From Tigriopus japonicus (taxonomy: Eukaryota; Arthropoda; Copepoda; Harpacticoida; Harpacticidae), in NCBI GenBank assembly GCA_010645155.1, contig CM021323.1, forward strand, positions 7,256,250 to 7,320,249: a stretch of DNA of 64,000 nucleotides. Reading direction: 5' to 3'. The translations under genes and the position numbers were made by a program. Every line of letters begins with the position of its first letter. Positions within the stretch are counted from its first letter, which is position 1. The notes below the pieces were generated by a model that searched no databases, was not told where the DNA came from, and saw only the letters and a list, made by a program, of their open reading frames with translations. Shown piece by piece: positions 24,664 to 36,493 of this stretch.

Positions 24664-27600
24664 ATGCCTGTTAATCCAAGCTCAAACGAGACCTCAATGA
24701 ATCGGCCTCAATCAGCCAAAAGGATTACGATTGTCACAGATGATTCAGGTGGAACCGAAGATGGGTTCGATTCGATTGGTCACCTTTCACAATACTCAAG
24801 ACAAAGGCCCAAACCAGTGAGATATCAACGAAGACTTCATCCAATGGCGATTTTGATTTGGAGTTCAGGCATGATATTTTGTGGTGTGAGCACCATTATT
24901 GTTCAGGTTCGTGCGCTAATGTCGTTAGTAGAAACAAAATTCAAGTTTGGATTGACCTTGTGAACAAGCACCACAATTTAGTGTACTGAGTGATGGACCG
25001 AAAAGGTTCTTAACCTAACCCGAATGTTTCGACCAAAAGCCCCTTCGGTCCATCACTACTTGATATTTTAACTAAGTGCAACTGGAATTGTTTATTGCGG
25101 GACATTTGGAGAACAGTGAACGAAAATGTTTTAAATGCTTGGATTTCGATATAAGGCAACGCCATTGACAAGGAAAATTTTATGTACTGAAAAAAAAACA
25201 TTTGTCTTTAGATGCAAGAAAAATGCACGCCCTCTGTTAAAATGAGTTGCTAGACCGTTTTAACCCATTGGAATACTGTAATCGAATCGGGCTTCTAGGG
25301 CCAAAATGGCCAGGGATGCGTCAGAGTGAAGACTAACACTCCAAAATACTCAATTAAAATTCTCGAGTATAATTCGAATTTTTCATTTTGATAATCAATC
25401 GAAATAATAACTGTTCCGATACATAGCACACTAAAACTAAAGAGCTTAGGTCTGACCCATCTCTAACTGTTTTGACCCCCCAAATCCCCAGCTGAACTCG
25501 GCTGACTGCATTCATCCATTGGCAACCGCCTACGAACCAGATTTTATTTTGAGTCTAAAATTGATCAAAAGCCTCATTTTGGGTTTATTTAGTTTGAATT
25601 ACATTCTAAGCCAACTTGTGTTCCCATTGAAAGTTGAATTTAGCCTCTGAGTCTATCTAATCAATGCCCCAATATCATCACTTGCATAATAGTTTTGGTT
25701 GCCATTTTGATCGGATGTGAAAGTAATCACATTGACATTACACAACCCTCATGTGAGATGTTCCAAACCCGGGAGGAAAGTGTGCTGAATCGTTAATTAC
25801 TCATCATTTTGACAACAGTTCTTCGAAATGATCCTTTCGCAGCATGTACAGTATGCCTCTTGGACGTTCAAATTTATGCTCTTTTGTGTGATAGGCTATC
25901 TGCAAGCCTTCGTAGATGTATGTTTGAAACAAAGCACTCTCATTTTAAAACTATGGAGACAAGAAAGTTGGCCCCCAGCGGAAAGAAAAAAAAGTTGTCA
26001 CAAAACTGGGCCTGACTAATCCATTGATTTAGAGGTTTCAAAATGACTAGTGTGCATTAAAAACTAAAATTCAGAAACCATGATCTCAACCAACTAGAAT
26101 AGGGCACACGGTGTTCCGAATGGCTTTTTAGGTTTGGATCAAATTACCCAAACACATCACAGAATTTTTTGGACCAACAATACAATGGGGAACAACTTTA
26201 TGTTTATTGTATTACATAAGTTTAGGTCCAGGGAAAAAGTTATATACCTAAAAAACTTATTAATTACAACATTTTTTGATAAAATACTTAATCCATATTT
26301 AGAGACCATTTAGTTACTTGTTGAATTAAAATTAAATGAAAATACATCAATCAGCAGCTGAGTTATTTTCAAAATACATTTTGCGATAAAAAATCTTTTG
26401 CAATGTCAAAGACGCTCAAAGTTGGGTAATACTTAGAAGTTTTGAAAAATTCGGTTAATGTTACAAGTTTCAGTTTTCGTCCACTTTGAATTTCCTTCAA
26501 GAAGTCGTAAATTTGAACATGAATCTGTTAGACATATTTATTTGCAATTTTGGCTGAACACACAACAAAGTGTACTCTAAATAGTTATGAAATACAGTAC
26601 GTTTTCCGAAAATCTTGTTTGAGTGCGTTTAATGGGAGATTTTATATTATTTTGAGCTATTTTGACATCAACTTCAAAATCAAGAAAATTTCATTTAGTT
26701 TTTGCGATATTGAAAGATTTATGAAATCTTCAGGAATTTGTTTTTTCATATAACTGTAGGGTTTTTCGGTTTTTTGGTGTCAAAAAATGGACCATTCAAA
26801 GTCAAATAACTCAGCTGCTGATGAATATATTTTTAATTGGTTTGAATTCAACACGTAACTAAATGGTGTCTAAATATGGATAAAAAGTTTATCAAAACAT
26901 GTTATAATTAATAGGTTCTAAGTATATAACTTTTTCCTTGGACCTAAACTTATATAATGCAATAAAAGTAAAATTGTTCCCCATTGAATTGTGGGTCAAA
27001 AAAATGCCATAAAATCTTTGGGTATTTCGATCCAAACCTAAAAAGCCATTCGGAACACATTGGGCAGGAAAAATGTATCACAGGCTTCTTTTGAAAGGTT
27101 TCCGATACTTGAGATTTGGTTCAATGGAACATTAATGAACATGCCTTAATTTTGTTTTTTGCTTTTGCTTACTAGAACTGTCTACACATACGTCAATAAA
27201 TTTAATAAAGCTAAAAATCTTTGAATTAACATTTTCTCGCATACACTCCAATTTTTTTTAATTTCGAGTATTTCTACTAACGGAATAATTTCAAGCACTC
27301 TGAACAACCCTCTTTTTCTCTTAACTGAGCAAGCTCAAATAACAAATTTTGATGTTTAGCTTAGTTCCATCAATAATCAAAGCCAAGTGTCCTGCAGTTA
27401 TTATTGTCATAGCCTTTGGATTGAACATTGTAGTGTTCCCGCCTTGCTCCTTCTAATATGCTCGTGCTCACTTCTAGTCATATAAATGTTTGTATATAAA
27501 CCTCTCTCAATAATAAGAAAGCATCTAGTCAGCAACCACACTCGACCATACAACAAATATGCATATCAATATTTGGTTCATTTTTATAAAGATTGTTCTG

Positions 27601-30600
27601 ATGATAATGTTAAAGGCTTACTTTGACCATTTGAATATTATCAATAGGGTTTCGGCCTCCTTTTTGTTTTCAAATTCTTCACCAAAGTATGTATGCTCAG
27701 AGGGTGACCGATTCCCGCCCCCAAGTGTAACGTTTGTGTGTAGAAACGGATTATTTTGCAAGGAAGTAACTCTATTTGTTGTGAGAATCTTATAGACAAG
27801 CCTAGAATAATTTACACATGCAAAAGATTGCAAAAAACCAACCTTAATACACAAAATGCACCTTCTTGAAACGACGTTTTCTCAAGTCACCTTGCTGTAA
27901 AAAAGTAGGACAGTATGCTGAATTCAATTCCAAGATTTACACTTAAGACGGTTCTAGTTCAGCAATTGGAGATTTTAAGGCTCAATGTGAAGGTAAAAAG
28001 GGTTGAATGAATAAAAGAACATGTTAAAGGTTTATCCCATTGCCTTGATTGGTAATTTACATGGTAATTACATGTTAATTGTGTCATTATAAATTTTGAT
28101 TAGCATTTCTCAAGTATTAAAATGGCAAGTGAAAAAAACAATAAACCTAACAGTTTTTAAACAAAGTAGAAAAACCATCACTTGCCTAAAATGCTTGTTT
28201 CAAAAGAAAAGATAAAGAATAAAATCAGACCCACTTAAGCATATAACTGAGAATAAATCAAACTCAATATTGATGAAAGAGTCTTGGTCAATAGAATTTT
28301 GTCAAAAAGTGCAAAAAAAATTTTTAATTGGTTCCCATAATTTTGAAGTCCATTGAAGTCAATAAATTTTTCAGATGATGTTATTGTGATGAATTAGATT
28401 TTTCGAGGAAGTAATTTTAATTTTAATTTGTTACATTTCATCAAGTAATTTACCCAACTCTGACTGGAATTGACAATCTATTCCTCTCAAAAATTATTCT
28501 TTTTTTTCTTTTCAAGTCATTTTCTTGAATATTTGTCTGCCTAATTTGGATTAGAATTGGGGGATAGCAATTTAAAAAGTTCAACCAAACCACATTGGTA
28601 CTTTTTAACCTAGTCATTAAGCCTTGAACAACACAATTGAGTGGAATAAAGCAGTTTTTGTCAGAAATCATAGCATTGAATGCAGAACACTGTCCTACTT
28701 TTTCTGTTGAGGTCACGTGACCGGCTGTCCACGTCATCACATGACGTCACGAGGCCGAAACCCATGAAATATGGTAGGCAGGAAGAACTTGAGCATGGAG
28801 GCCTCTGTTCTAATGATTATTTAAGAATGTCATTTGCTGAATTTCAGCAAAATACATTCCTCCGTTCGTGAAAACCAACGTTTCAAAATTTGTAATTGTC
28901 GCAATACTTATGTGAGGAGGAGCGAGACAAATTGGTCCTTCTGGAAGAGGAAAGATATGAGCAGGGCCACCAACAAAATCACAAAAAATGGGGAAAATTA
29001 CAAGACAAATGTGGGAAAACTGCTTCCGTTGAAAATGTCCTGGAAAAGGCTAATTCATTAGTTTGGAAACAAGTTGGCATGTTATTTTTAGGTGAATCTT
29101 ACGACATTAGAGCGGATCAAAAAGTGTGAACAAAATAGAGCGAATCAAATAGGTAGACTTAAATAGAGCCATGCCAAAACAGAGTGTATTGAATTACTTC
29201 AAAAATAACATTCGTTCAAATACTCAATTTTCAATTTTTAGTAGTGATGGACCGAAAGGGCTCATAACCGAAACCGAAAGTTTCGGCCGTAAGAGGGCTT
29301 AACCGGAACCGAAACCGAAACCGACAGCAGCTGACAACAAAATTGTGTAAATGCAAAATCCACCTTAAAAATTAAATTGCTCATGTGTTCGATGTTGGGT
29401 AGGGCATAGATTTTGAAAAATCGGGAAACTTGAATTTCAGTGGTTTTTGGACGAAATTTTTTTCGATTTTATTGTCAAACTCCATCCTTTATAGTGCATG
29501 TCTGCTTTCGGTTTCGGTAGGCATAACCGAAACCGAAACCGAAACCGAAATTTCGGCCGAAAGCGCTTTCGGTCCATCACTAATTTTTAGTGTGGGAGAA
29601 ATTTATACACGACATATCAAATCAATTAGTTAACAAAATCAATGGAGTGCACAAAGGCTCAAAAGGGTAAGGAAAAGCTGCTTTTTACTAAGGCTCTCAT
29701 TTGTGACAGAAAATCCCAACAAACAGGATCGGCAATGTCATGAACGACATAATTTTTGGTATTTTTTAATTTTCAAATTCAAAATCACAAAGTATTTATG
29801 AACAAAAGTTGATTTTTTCACATTTTCCTGTTGGAGCTCTTGGCCATGAATGAACTTATGGCATTGATGAGATGGTCGGTTGAGTTGGCACAGTGCCTTA
29901 TATGAATACGTTCTTCATGAAGAAAAAAAACCTAGGCCTATGGAACGCAATTCCTGCAAAGAGTCTCTGGCATATTTGATTCATCCTAACCTCAAGAAAT
30001 ACATAGTGGAAAGAAAGTTTAAAAAATCAATTATGATTGGCTCTAAAATGATCTCTTTTGATTTGGCTCTATTTTGAAGTCGCGCTATTGTCATAAGTGC
30101 CATTTCAGTTGCAACAAAAAAAATAGTTTATCTTTGGGGGCCACCAGTTTCTTGTAAATTATAATCAGAGTAGTAAAAAATGTAAAACGTCTCATTTACA
30201 TTTTTGGTCTTATTTGCATTTTTTGCTAATTTTTGACAGCAAATGTAAAGAAAATATGGATCGCTTGGAAATAAAGGTTAGGTTTTATTTGCCAGAATAT
30301 AGGTAAGTTAAACCTGAAATGTGTCCTCTACTTCCATTTTTCCTGCTAGATAATATTTTTTGTTCAAAATGAAAAGTTGTCATGTAAGGATGGGTTCAGA
30401 TGGTGAAATAACGTGAAGTGCACACGAAATAAAGTAGTTTTGAAGGGTGAAGCCCCCGAGAACATGTCTTTATTACTGTTCACTAGCATGAATATCACAG
30501 CCTTTTTATATGGTTTTGACTAGAGCATTATTAGTTGTGAACGCACTCCAACTGCAGTTGAAGTGCGATGTATCAGATGGGCCATTAGCCTGACCAGTGA

Positions 30601-33265
30601 TTGGATTTGATCGATTCAGAGGTTGGCTCGTCGCGAGTTGAATCTAAAAAGACTGAAAATGAACAACAGTCGGAATCGACCAATGATGACTGGGCTCATA
30701 ATAGTTGAATAAATGCTACTTGGAAACTCAACAAAATTATTTTCCCCAAGTTCCGCCTACTACTTTTGCTTCTAAAAGGGACTTATTAACTGGAAAAATA
30801 GCATTCAACTTTTCAGAACAGCCTTTCATGTTGAAACCTCAGAAATCGAATGCAGTGATGTTAAAAAAAATTCTGTAAGACCCTTTTATGCATCGAATAT
30901 GATACAATCCGGAATTGCACCGATTCAGATCTGAGCCAGATTAGAAAAAATGATGTTAGTTCGGAACCGAACCAATCCAATCCTAACAACAATCCTTTGG
31001 CAACAAATGTTGCCAAACCTTTTTGCATGTTTTGCATTTTATTGCATTTTTCCTTTGTTTTAGCATTTTTTGGACTCATTAATTTGCATATTTGACATTT
31101 TATTGGCATTGTTCACATTTCCCCCTTTTTTCTCCGTTTATTTGCAGTTTTTACGGCTCTAATTATAATTTACAATGTAATTACAAAATTTGGAAAATTA
31201 AAAGAAAAAAATCTGGGGAAATTGCTTTTCCCCTTCAGGATGATTTGGAAAAAGGATAGCAAGATCAAAATAATATAAGAAGCAGAGAAGATTTTTTACA
31301 GATGTAACAAAATGTATTTAGTTTTTATCAGCTATTCCAAGTTACAGGACGAAGTAAGGTCCTTCAAATGATAAGAGGATGGAAAAAAGTCAGTTTCTAC
31401 TGCGATCAATTAGAAAAGAGCAAGTAAAATTCTCCAAAATTACGATTTCGCTACATTTTTTCTTTAAGTAACTGCAAAAATATTAAGTTTGTACATGGTG
31501 GCCTTGGATATGAGACTTTCATCTTTTCATAAGAACGCTACTTATTTTCACTTCAAGTCAATATTTTCAATTATTTCTCATTTCCTTTTAAGGTGACGTG
31601 ATTGTGTGTTTTTCGCCTTATTTACTGACACAATTAATTTTACAGGCTGTTATGATGATCCTTGATATTGAGGCGACCTATAACACAATATCTACTGGGA
31701 TCTGGTCAGGAGTGGTGTGTATTGTGGCTTCTATTTTGGGCTTCTCCTCGATCAAAAAAGTATCGAATGCAATGTAAGAAACCAAAAGAATTAGCTTCAG
31801 TTTTTTAGTAACAGATTGCAGATTTTGTGCAACTGGCTTTTAAATTTCCTTCTTAAATATTCTGTACATGTGCATCTGAACTATTGTGTTATTTCTATTT
31901 TGTGTTCAAAATGTTTCTTAAGTTAAGCTCCCAAAACGATATCAAGCGTCACGGAAGCAATTAATGATTATTGGAAAAAATATAATCCTTTAAAGCTTGA
32001 ATTTCCCATAACACCCTCCTTTTCATACCAGTTAAATTTGCCTCATTAAAACAATCGTCGGTCTAAAACTACAAAAAAAGTCACGATGTTACCATACAAC
32101 CATAATGGGGAATCCATTTAGAGATTGTTGCCTAAATGACAATCCTGGCGTCGCTCTCAAGGCTGAAATCACAAAAACGCCGATTTTAATGTCAGGCTAA
32201 TGTTATTTTCTTAAAAGCAGAGCATTTCATCATTGATGTCTTGAATCTTTTTCAAGGAAATAATTTTGATTAAAATCCGTTCTGCTAACATCCAACCTTT
32301 TCTTTCAGACTTGGGGTTATGGTAGTGTTTTCAATTTTCTCTTTTTTGGTCAATGCGGCTGCAGTAGCCATGGGCGTTATCACAATAAAGAAAGTTTGCA
32401 TTGGTGAGGAGAAGCAAGCCGTTGACAAAACATATTCTTTGCAAAACACGTATTTTCTTGACTTTAGGACCTCCTGATTTCGCAAATGAGCAGTGCCGCG
32501 TTCAGCTCATCTTAAATGTAGTGGATGTTATTCTATTTGCCATTGGTGGATTATGTGCCTTTGTCATGAGCATTCTGTCAAGTCAAGGATTGTGTTGTTC
32601 AAATATTGTAAGAGGTAAGAAAAGAAATGCCACATAGCTTGCACCCAAATGGCGGAAGTTATTCCTCGGAACGTTTCACCAAAATTTTCTCACGTAACCT
32701 TTTGTTCCACGCTTCTTTTTCCCTACCCTTCAACATCAAGATTACAAGGTGGAATCAAATCGGAATGATAGCCAGGGTAGCATGTCCGGTTTTCCACTAT
32801 CGTCCTCAGCCACAATAGTTCCCCTAAGCATTATTGAAGAAGATGAGAATCAGAACTCCCAAAATGGAGATCGACCTTCCCAATCAAATGTAGGACCACC
32901 TCGTCCGGGTCAATTTGTCGCTTATCTGTCAGGAAATGCAAACTCAGGTATGTAGGTTATTTGCTAAAAATAGTTCGCAATGATGCCAATATTTCAATTC
33001 ATCCACCATCTCAACTGAACTTATTTTACAATAAATCATTAATAACATATTATAATTTTCTGATTCAGGATTCGTTCGCGATGAGCCGATCTCGAGGTAC
33101 AGTTCAGTTCATGAGTCAGGCCCAAAACATGGAACTCCGTTTGATCCGAAGGCGTTCCGTGATATTCACTTGAGACAGCAATCCGTGCAGGAGAACCGCC
33201 GTGTACGACAAACAAGCGAGTTCTCAATGCGTCCTTCACTGAAGCGCATCATTTCCCAACAATAA
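24664..33265 (+). CDS. Four-transmembrane (MS4A/tetraspan-like) protein, 338 aa, 6 exons
   Basis: Exons are 24664-24906, 31646-31773, 32309-32403, 32468-32614, 32741-32947 and 33069-33265. All phases agree and the sum is 1017 nt. The Ser/Thr-rich N-terminus is predicted cytosolic. Hydrophobic segments lie at about 61-87 (MAILIWSSGMIF…), 99-116 (TGIWSGVVCIVASILGF), 125-147 (VMVVFSIFSFLVNAAAVAMG) and 167-190 (VVDVILFAIGGLCAFVMSIL). The loop before TM4 has two cysteines (KVCIGPPDFANEQC). A polar tail of about 145 residues follows. Four-TM topology recalls MS4A/CD20-like proteins, but the family is not certain; function unknown. Intron 1 is 6739 bp, against 64-535 bp for the others, and is filled with repeats. 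AATAAA at 33261-33266 overlaps the TAA stop. Confidence 0.8.
24988..25058. mobile_element. Minimal copy of TAGTGATGGACC-family hAT MITE
   Basis: A 71-bp palindrome-like unit starting AGTGATGGACCGAAAAGG and ending CCTTCGGTCCATCACTA. It has the ends of the 29242-29582 element with little between. No intact 8-bp duplication. Confidence 0.6.
26107..27061. mobile_element. Long-inverted-repeat element, about 955 bp
   Basis: Arms of about 250 bp are inverted copies. Left starts CACGGTGTTCCGAATGGC; right, read inverted, starts AATGTGTTCCGAATGGC; both continue TTTTTAGGTTTGGATC and GGGGAACAA…, and end near AACTCAGCTGCTGAT. GGGCA flanks both sides (26102-26106, 27062-27066) and may be a 5-bp duplication. 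No transposase frame. A second copy enters at 63870. Confidence 0.75.
27493..27795 (+). CDS. Possible small secreted protein nested in the intron (78 aa)
   Basis: TATATAAA (27493-27500) is followed by a TCAGC initiator-like motif near 27529-27533 and an ATG at 27559. The 78-codon frame has a hydrophobic N-terminus (MHINIWFIFIKIVLMIML) that could be a signal peptide, and a cysteine-containing C-terminal half (VCSEGD, FVCRNGLFCK). The nearest AATAAA is about 200 bp downstream. The arrangement mimics the small secretory genes elsewhere in the window, but the frame is short and no family is recognised. It may be chance. Confidence 0.3.
29242..29582. mobile_element. hAT-type MITE, TAGTGATGGACC family, intact duplication
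   Basis: 341 bp, from TAGTGATGGACCGAAAG to CTTTCGGTCCATCACTA, with exact 8-bp duplications ATTTTTAG at 29234-29241 and 29583-29590. The subterminal regions are runs of CCGAAA hexamers, the kind of repeated motif hAT transposases bind. Confidence 0.88.
30166..31161. mobile_element. hAT-type non-autonomous element, 996 bp
   Basis: Starts CAGAGTAGTAAAAAATGTAA; the inverted right end starts TAGAGCCGTAAAAACTGCAA. Exact 8-bp duplications ATTATAAT lie at 30158-30165 and 31162-31169. The interior is AT-rich with repeated TTGCATTTT motifs near the right end and no transposase frame. Confidence 0.8.
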
Positions 33266-33266
33266 A
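33261..33266 (+). terminator. Poly(A) signal overlapping the stop codon of the four-TM gene
   Basis: The last codons read CAA CAA TAA followed by A, so AATAAA begins two bases before the stop. The 3' UTR would be only about 20 nt. Confidence 0.5.
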
Positions 33267-33749
33267 TACCATTTACACACCATATGACATAAAAAAACAA
33301 TTGTGTCTGCCATTATATCACAACCAGAAAGAAAAAAAATTTAAAAAGTTTGAAAAACTCAGATGATCTACTTTATTTAAAAATTGTCGTTCATCAAAGA
33401 AATCTAAAGAAATGTCATTTCCTCAACGGAACTTTGAAAAAGTTTCAAAGGTTCTAGTCAACTGATGTTAAGGATCAACCTTTAGATTTTATACCTTTGT
33501 AAAAAAGGATGATCGACATTTTTGAAGTTTAGTTTGTTCTATGCTGATGCATAGTATATTCCTGGAGTAATGAATTATTGGACTATTTTTTGAGGGGAGC
33601 AGGAGGATCTGAAATAGGTCAAGAACTACAATAAGTTCGACCCTATGGACTCCCAAAAAGACTTCCCCATTTCTTAGAGGGCTTGAAGGAGGTCAGTCTG
33701 TTCAGTGGGTAATAAGCGCAAACTGCCAAATGCAAAAGCGAGGAGAAGA

Positions 33750-34842
33750 CGTGGTGTCGTGGTTAGTTCAGTATCCTGTAGAGAGACAGGTCCCAGGTTC
33801 GATTCTCCTCCCCGACCTCTCTCAGGGAAACTTTTAGACGCTAATCCACACCCACAGACGGAGAAACAATCTGATACCGGACTCTCACTTATAAATAGGG
33901 CTGAATATTTTAGGTTAACTTTTTGGGCAAATTATGACATAATTAGGTTGCCAAAAATTACGTTTTAGGTTTTTTTTAGGTTGTATAGATAACACCTTTT
34001 CAGAGGCTATTCAGACCAAATATAGCCTTTTATTAATTGCTCTACAGCAGTTTACTTTTTACAAGAGTAAAAGCAGTGGAGCAGAGACAGAGGCAGTGAA
34101 AATTTAATTTGGCATTGGTGGGAAAGTGGTAGAAATGGCAGTATAGAAAATTTTGTGGTAGAGAAATTTCTGAAGTGGCAGAATATGGCAAAAAGTGGAA
34201 GGGCAGGCAAAAAAATCGACCAAAAAACGATATCGAAAATTGTCGACCAAGAAAAGGAGATCAAAAAAATTTGACCTAAAAAACGAGATCTAAAATTTGA
34301 GCCCTAAAAAACGAGATGAAATGATAAAAAACGAGAAAAATTCGGCTCAAAGGTGACAGAATGTGGCGTTATGTGACTTCAAAAATGGCAGCGAGCACCT
34401 GTAATTGGCAGTATTTCAAACAACTTTTGGCAATGTCTGCCTGAAACCACCTGGTAACGCTGATTTGGCATGTTGATGGGATGAAAATCATTGTGGCTCC
34501 CACTCCTCTTCTCTCTTCTTTTGTTCTCGTGTTTTGTTTTTTTGAAGACACTGGTTTGAGGGACCTTATTGTGCAAATGACTTTAGGATAAGTAAAAAAG
34601 TTAATATCAGGTTGAAAACTTAGTTTTAGGTAAAAATTGTCCTAAAAAGGCGAGAAAAAAGTAAAATTTTGACTGAAAACTTAATTTTAGGTAAAAATTG
34701 CCCGAATTAGGCGTTTTAGGTTAAAACCTAAGTTTTTATGTAAGACCTAAAATATTCAGCCCTACTTATAAACGACACAAAAATTAATTCAAGGTTGCGT
34801 GAGCAAAAAAGGGCAAAGTTCCGTTGTGAGGTGGGGAAGACA
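33750..34842 (+). repeat. tRNA-derived SINE (family 2), split by a hAT element
   Basis: The head has an A-box-like GTGGTTAGTTCAGTATCC and a B box GGTTCGATTCTCC (from 33796). The body continues to 33895, is interrupted by the element at 33896-34764, and resumes with CGACACAAAAATTAATTCAA to about 34842. The body matches the minus-strand copy at 35416-35600. The head is tRNA-like but does not form a complete tRNA gene. Confidence 0.7.
33896..34764. mobile_element. hAT-type non-autonomous element, TAGGGCTGAATATTTTAGG family
   Basis: 869 bp with TIRs TAGGGCTGAATATTTTAGGT and its inverse. Exact 8-bp duplications CTTATAAA lie at 33888-33895 and 34765-34772. The interior has repeated AAAAAACGAGAT-type and TTTTAGGTAAAAATTG-type motifs. 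No transposase frame. Confidence 0.88.
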
Positions 34843-35415
34843 TTGCCAGAATGTAAACATTGCTTCTCCAATGTTAAATTTGCTTCTCATTTAAGGTAAA
34901 GAAACCAACTTTCCCCAGAATGACGTGTCACCTTTGATTCTACAGGGTATATTGCCTAAAATTCATCCATTCAATCAAAGGCGTTGTCACATAACTACAA
35001 TCCCAGATGCATTACCTAGGCAAACAAAAGTTCGATTTACATAATGGCCACCTTTGGTCTTCACCACGGCCTTCAATATTCCCACAGGCTTGTACCTTAA
35101 TCAGTTTGACCCAAAGCCTCTTCAGAATGGACTAGATGGAAATTTTCATCCAATTGAGGCCTGGAGATGAATGAGGACATTTATCCTTGTCTCAGAAATG
35201 AGAAAAGACAATAATTTTGAACAAGCTGTGTGGTATGTCAAGCAGCCCCATCTTGTTGAAGGAGCAGGGAAGTTCAGAGGCCATTTTTGCACATTTAAAA
35301 TTGATTTACAAAAACTTTTGAAAACAAAATAGTTTGCCAAAAGAATACGCAAAACATTATGTTTAAACGAAAAGAGTGAAAGTAATATAAAGCCAACGCA
35401 TTAAAGGTAGGAATC

Positions 35416-35600
35416 TTGTCTTCCCCACCTCACAACGGAACTTTGCCCTTTTTTGCTCACGCAAACTTGAATTAATTTTTGTGTCGTTTATAAGTGAGAG
35501 ATACCGGACACGAGATTGCCTATCGGAAATGATTTGGAAGATGTGATGGCTGGCTTCGCTGGCCGGGCGAGGTTCAAACCTCTGACCCTAACACTCACAA
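35416..35600 (-). repeat. tRNA-derived SINE (family 2), second copy
   Basis: On the minus strand, a B-box-like GGTTTGAACCTC (near 35570-35582) is followed by TCCGGTATCTCTCACTTATA, the uninterrupted version of the sequence split by the hAT element at 33896, and by a body ending GAGGTGGGGAAGACA. Confidence 0.7.
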
Positions 35601-35990
35601 TAAAAAAACTGTTCTAACGTTTGTGCAAGGTTGCTGTGGTTGTTTTGGAATATTTGAGTCCTTCAAGCGCAACCAGTGAAATGGAAATCACGTGCAACCT
35701 TTGAGCTTTGATGCACAAAATTTCTGTTCTAATGTGTCCAATATACCTTAAGAAGCTCGAAAATGGGTCACATGTTTGTGTCAGGGTGCAATTTCTGGAG
35801 CTGTATTACTAAGGTGACCTCCCAGTCTTATATACTGTGACCTCCCAGTCAGCTGCTCCTTAAAGGACCCAATAAACCAAAGGTCAGCTGGGGCTTGAAA
35901 ATTGTCCGACAAATCGTTAGCCGAGTCTGTCTGAACATTGCCGCTCTGGAACTCTGTGGGTGGATCTAAGTGGATCTACTGACAACGCCA

Positions 35991-36145
35991 TAGAGAATTT
36001 TAATCCACGCTTACAAATTCGCCACTAGAGGGGGCTAAAGGACAAACAAGTTTGGGAAAAGTCTGGGAAGCTTAAAGAGTAGTACTTTTCTCCCTCTTTC
36101 ATACCCTCTATTGGTGGATTTGTAAGCTGTAATTAAATTACTCTA
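35991..36145. mobile_element. 155-bp inverted-repeat MITE
   Basis: Left end TAGAGAATTTTAATCCACGC; inverted right end TAGAGTAATTTAATTACAGC. Both continue into CTTACAAAT and a CCAC/CCAATAGAGGG motif. The flanks show no intact 8-bp duplication. It lies about 280 bp upstream of the deacetylase TATA box. Confidence 0.55.
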
Positions 36146-36427
36146 TTCTGTCGCAGAAAATAAAAGTTGATCAGCTTCTTTTAAAATAATTCCAATTTGT
36201 AATGATTTTCTTTAAATTCAGCTTCATTTATTATTAATTTACTTTTCCTGTTATCAGTGGAGACACATCGCGAACCCAATCGTATGGTGCGCTCAACAAC
36301 CTATTGGCGTTATCACGGGATTTTAAACCTGGATTCACTTCCTTGAGGATTACCAACGCCAACTCTTTTTGTCCTAGTTTCCACCAACTCAACAAATAAG
36401 GATTAAAAACGACGCTTTGATTGAGCC

Positions 36428-36435
36428 TATAAATA
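36428..36435 (+). promoter_or_regulatory. TATA box of chitin-deacetylase-like gene
   Basis: TATAAATA, with a TTCAGT initiator at 36458-36463 (start near 36461, 33 bp downstream). This leaves a 5' UTR of about 33 nt. Confidence 0.78.
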
Positions 36436-36493
36436 CCAACAAACGTCAGTTTGTTCATTCAGTTTTCTCTCCATCCTCGATCATTCTTCAACC

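Larger units (their letters stand above)
24907..31645 (+). other. 6.7-kb repeat-rich first intron of the four-TM gene
   Basis: It holds a 71-bp and a 341-bp member of the TAGTGATGGACC family, a 955-bp long-inverted-repeat element, a 996-bp hAT-type element, half of a dispersed repeat pair (about 25280-25520) and a possible nested small gene at 27559. The GTTCGT donor after codon 81 and the TTTTACAG acceptor at 31645 are compatible with the predicted protein. Confidence 0.75.
33266..36427. other. Intergenic region made largely of repeats
   Basis: It contains two opposed copies of a tRNA-derived SINE, a hAT-type element nested in the first, and a 155-bp inverted-repeat MITE. A direct repeat of GTGACCTCCCAGTC lies near 35813-35855. 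No gene is seen. Confidence 0.65.

Noticed and set aside
33750..33825. A functional tRNA gene
   Set aside because: A- and B-box-like motifs are present, but the acceptor and anticodon stems do not pair well and the sequence continues into a SINE body found again at 35416-35600.
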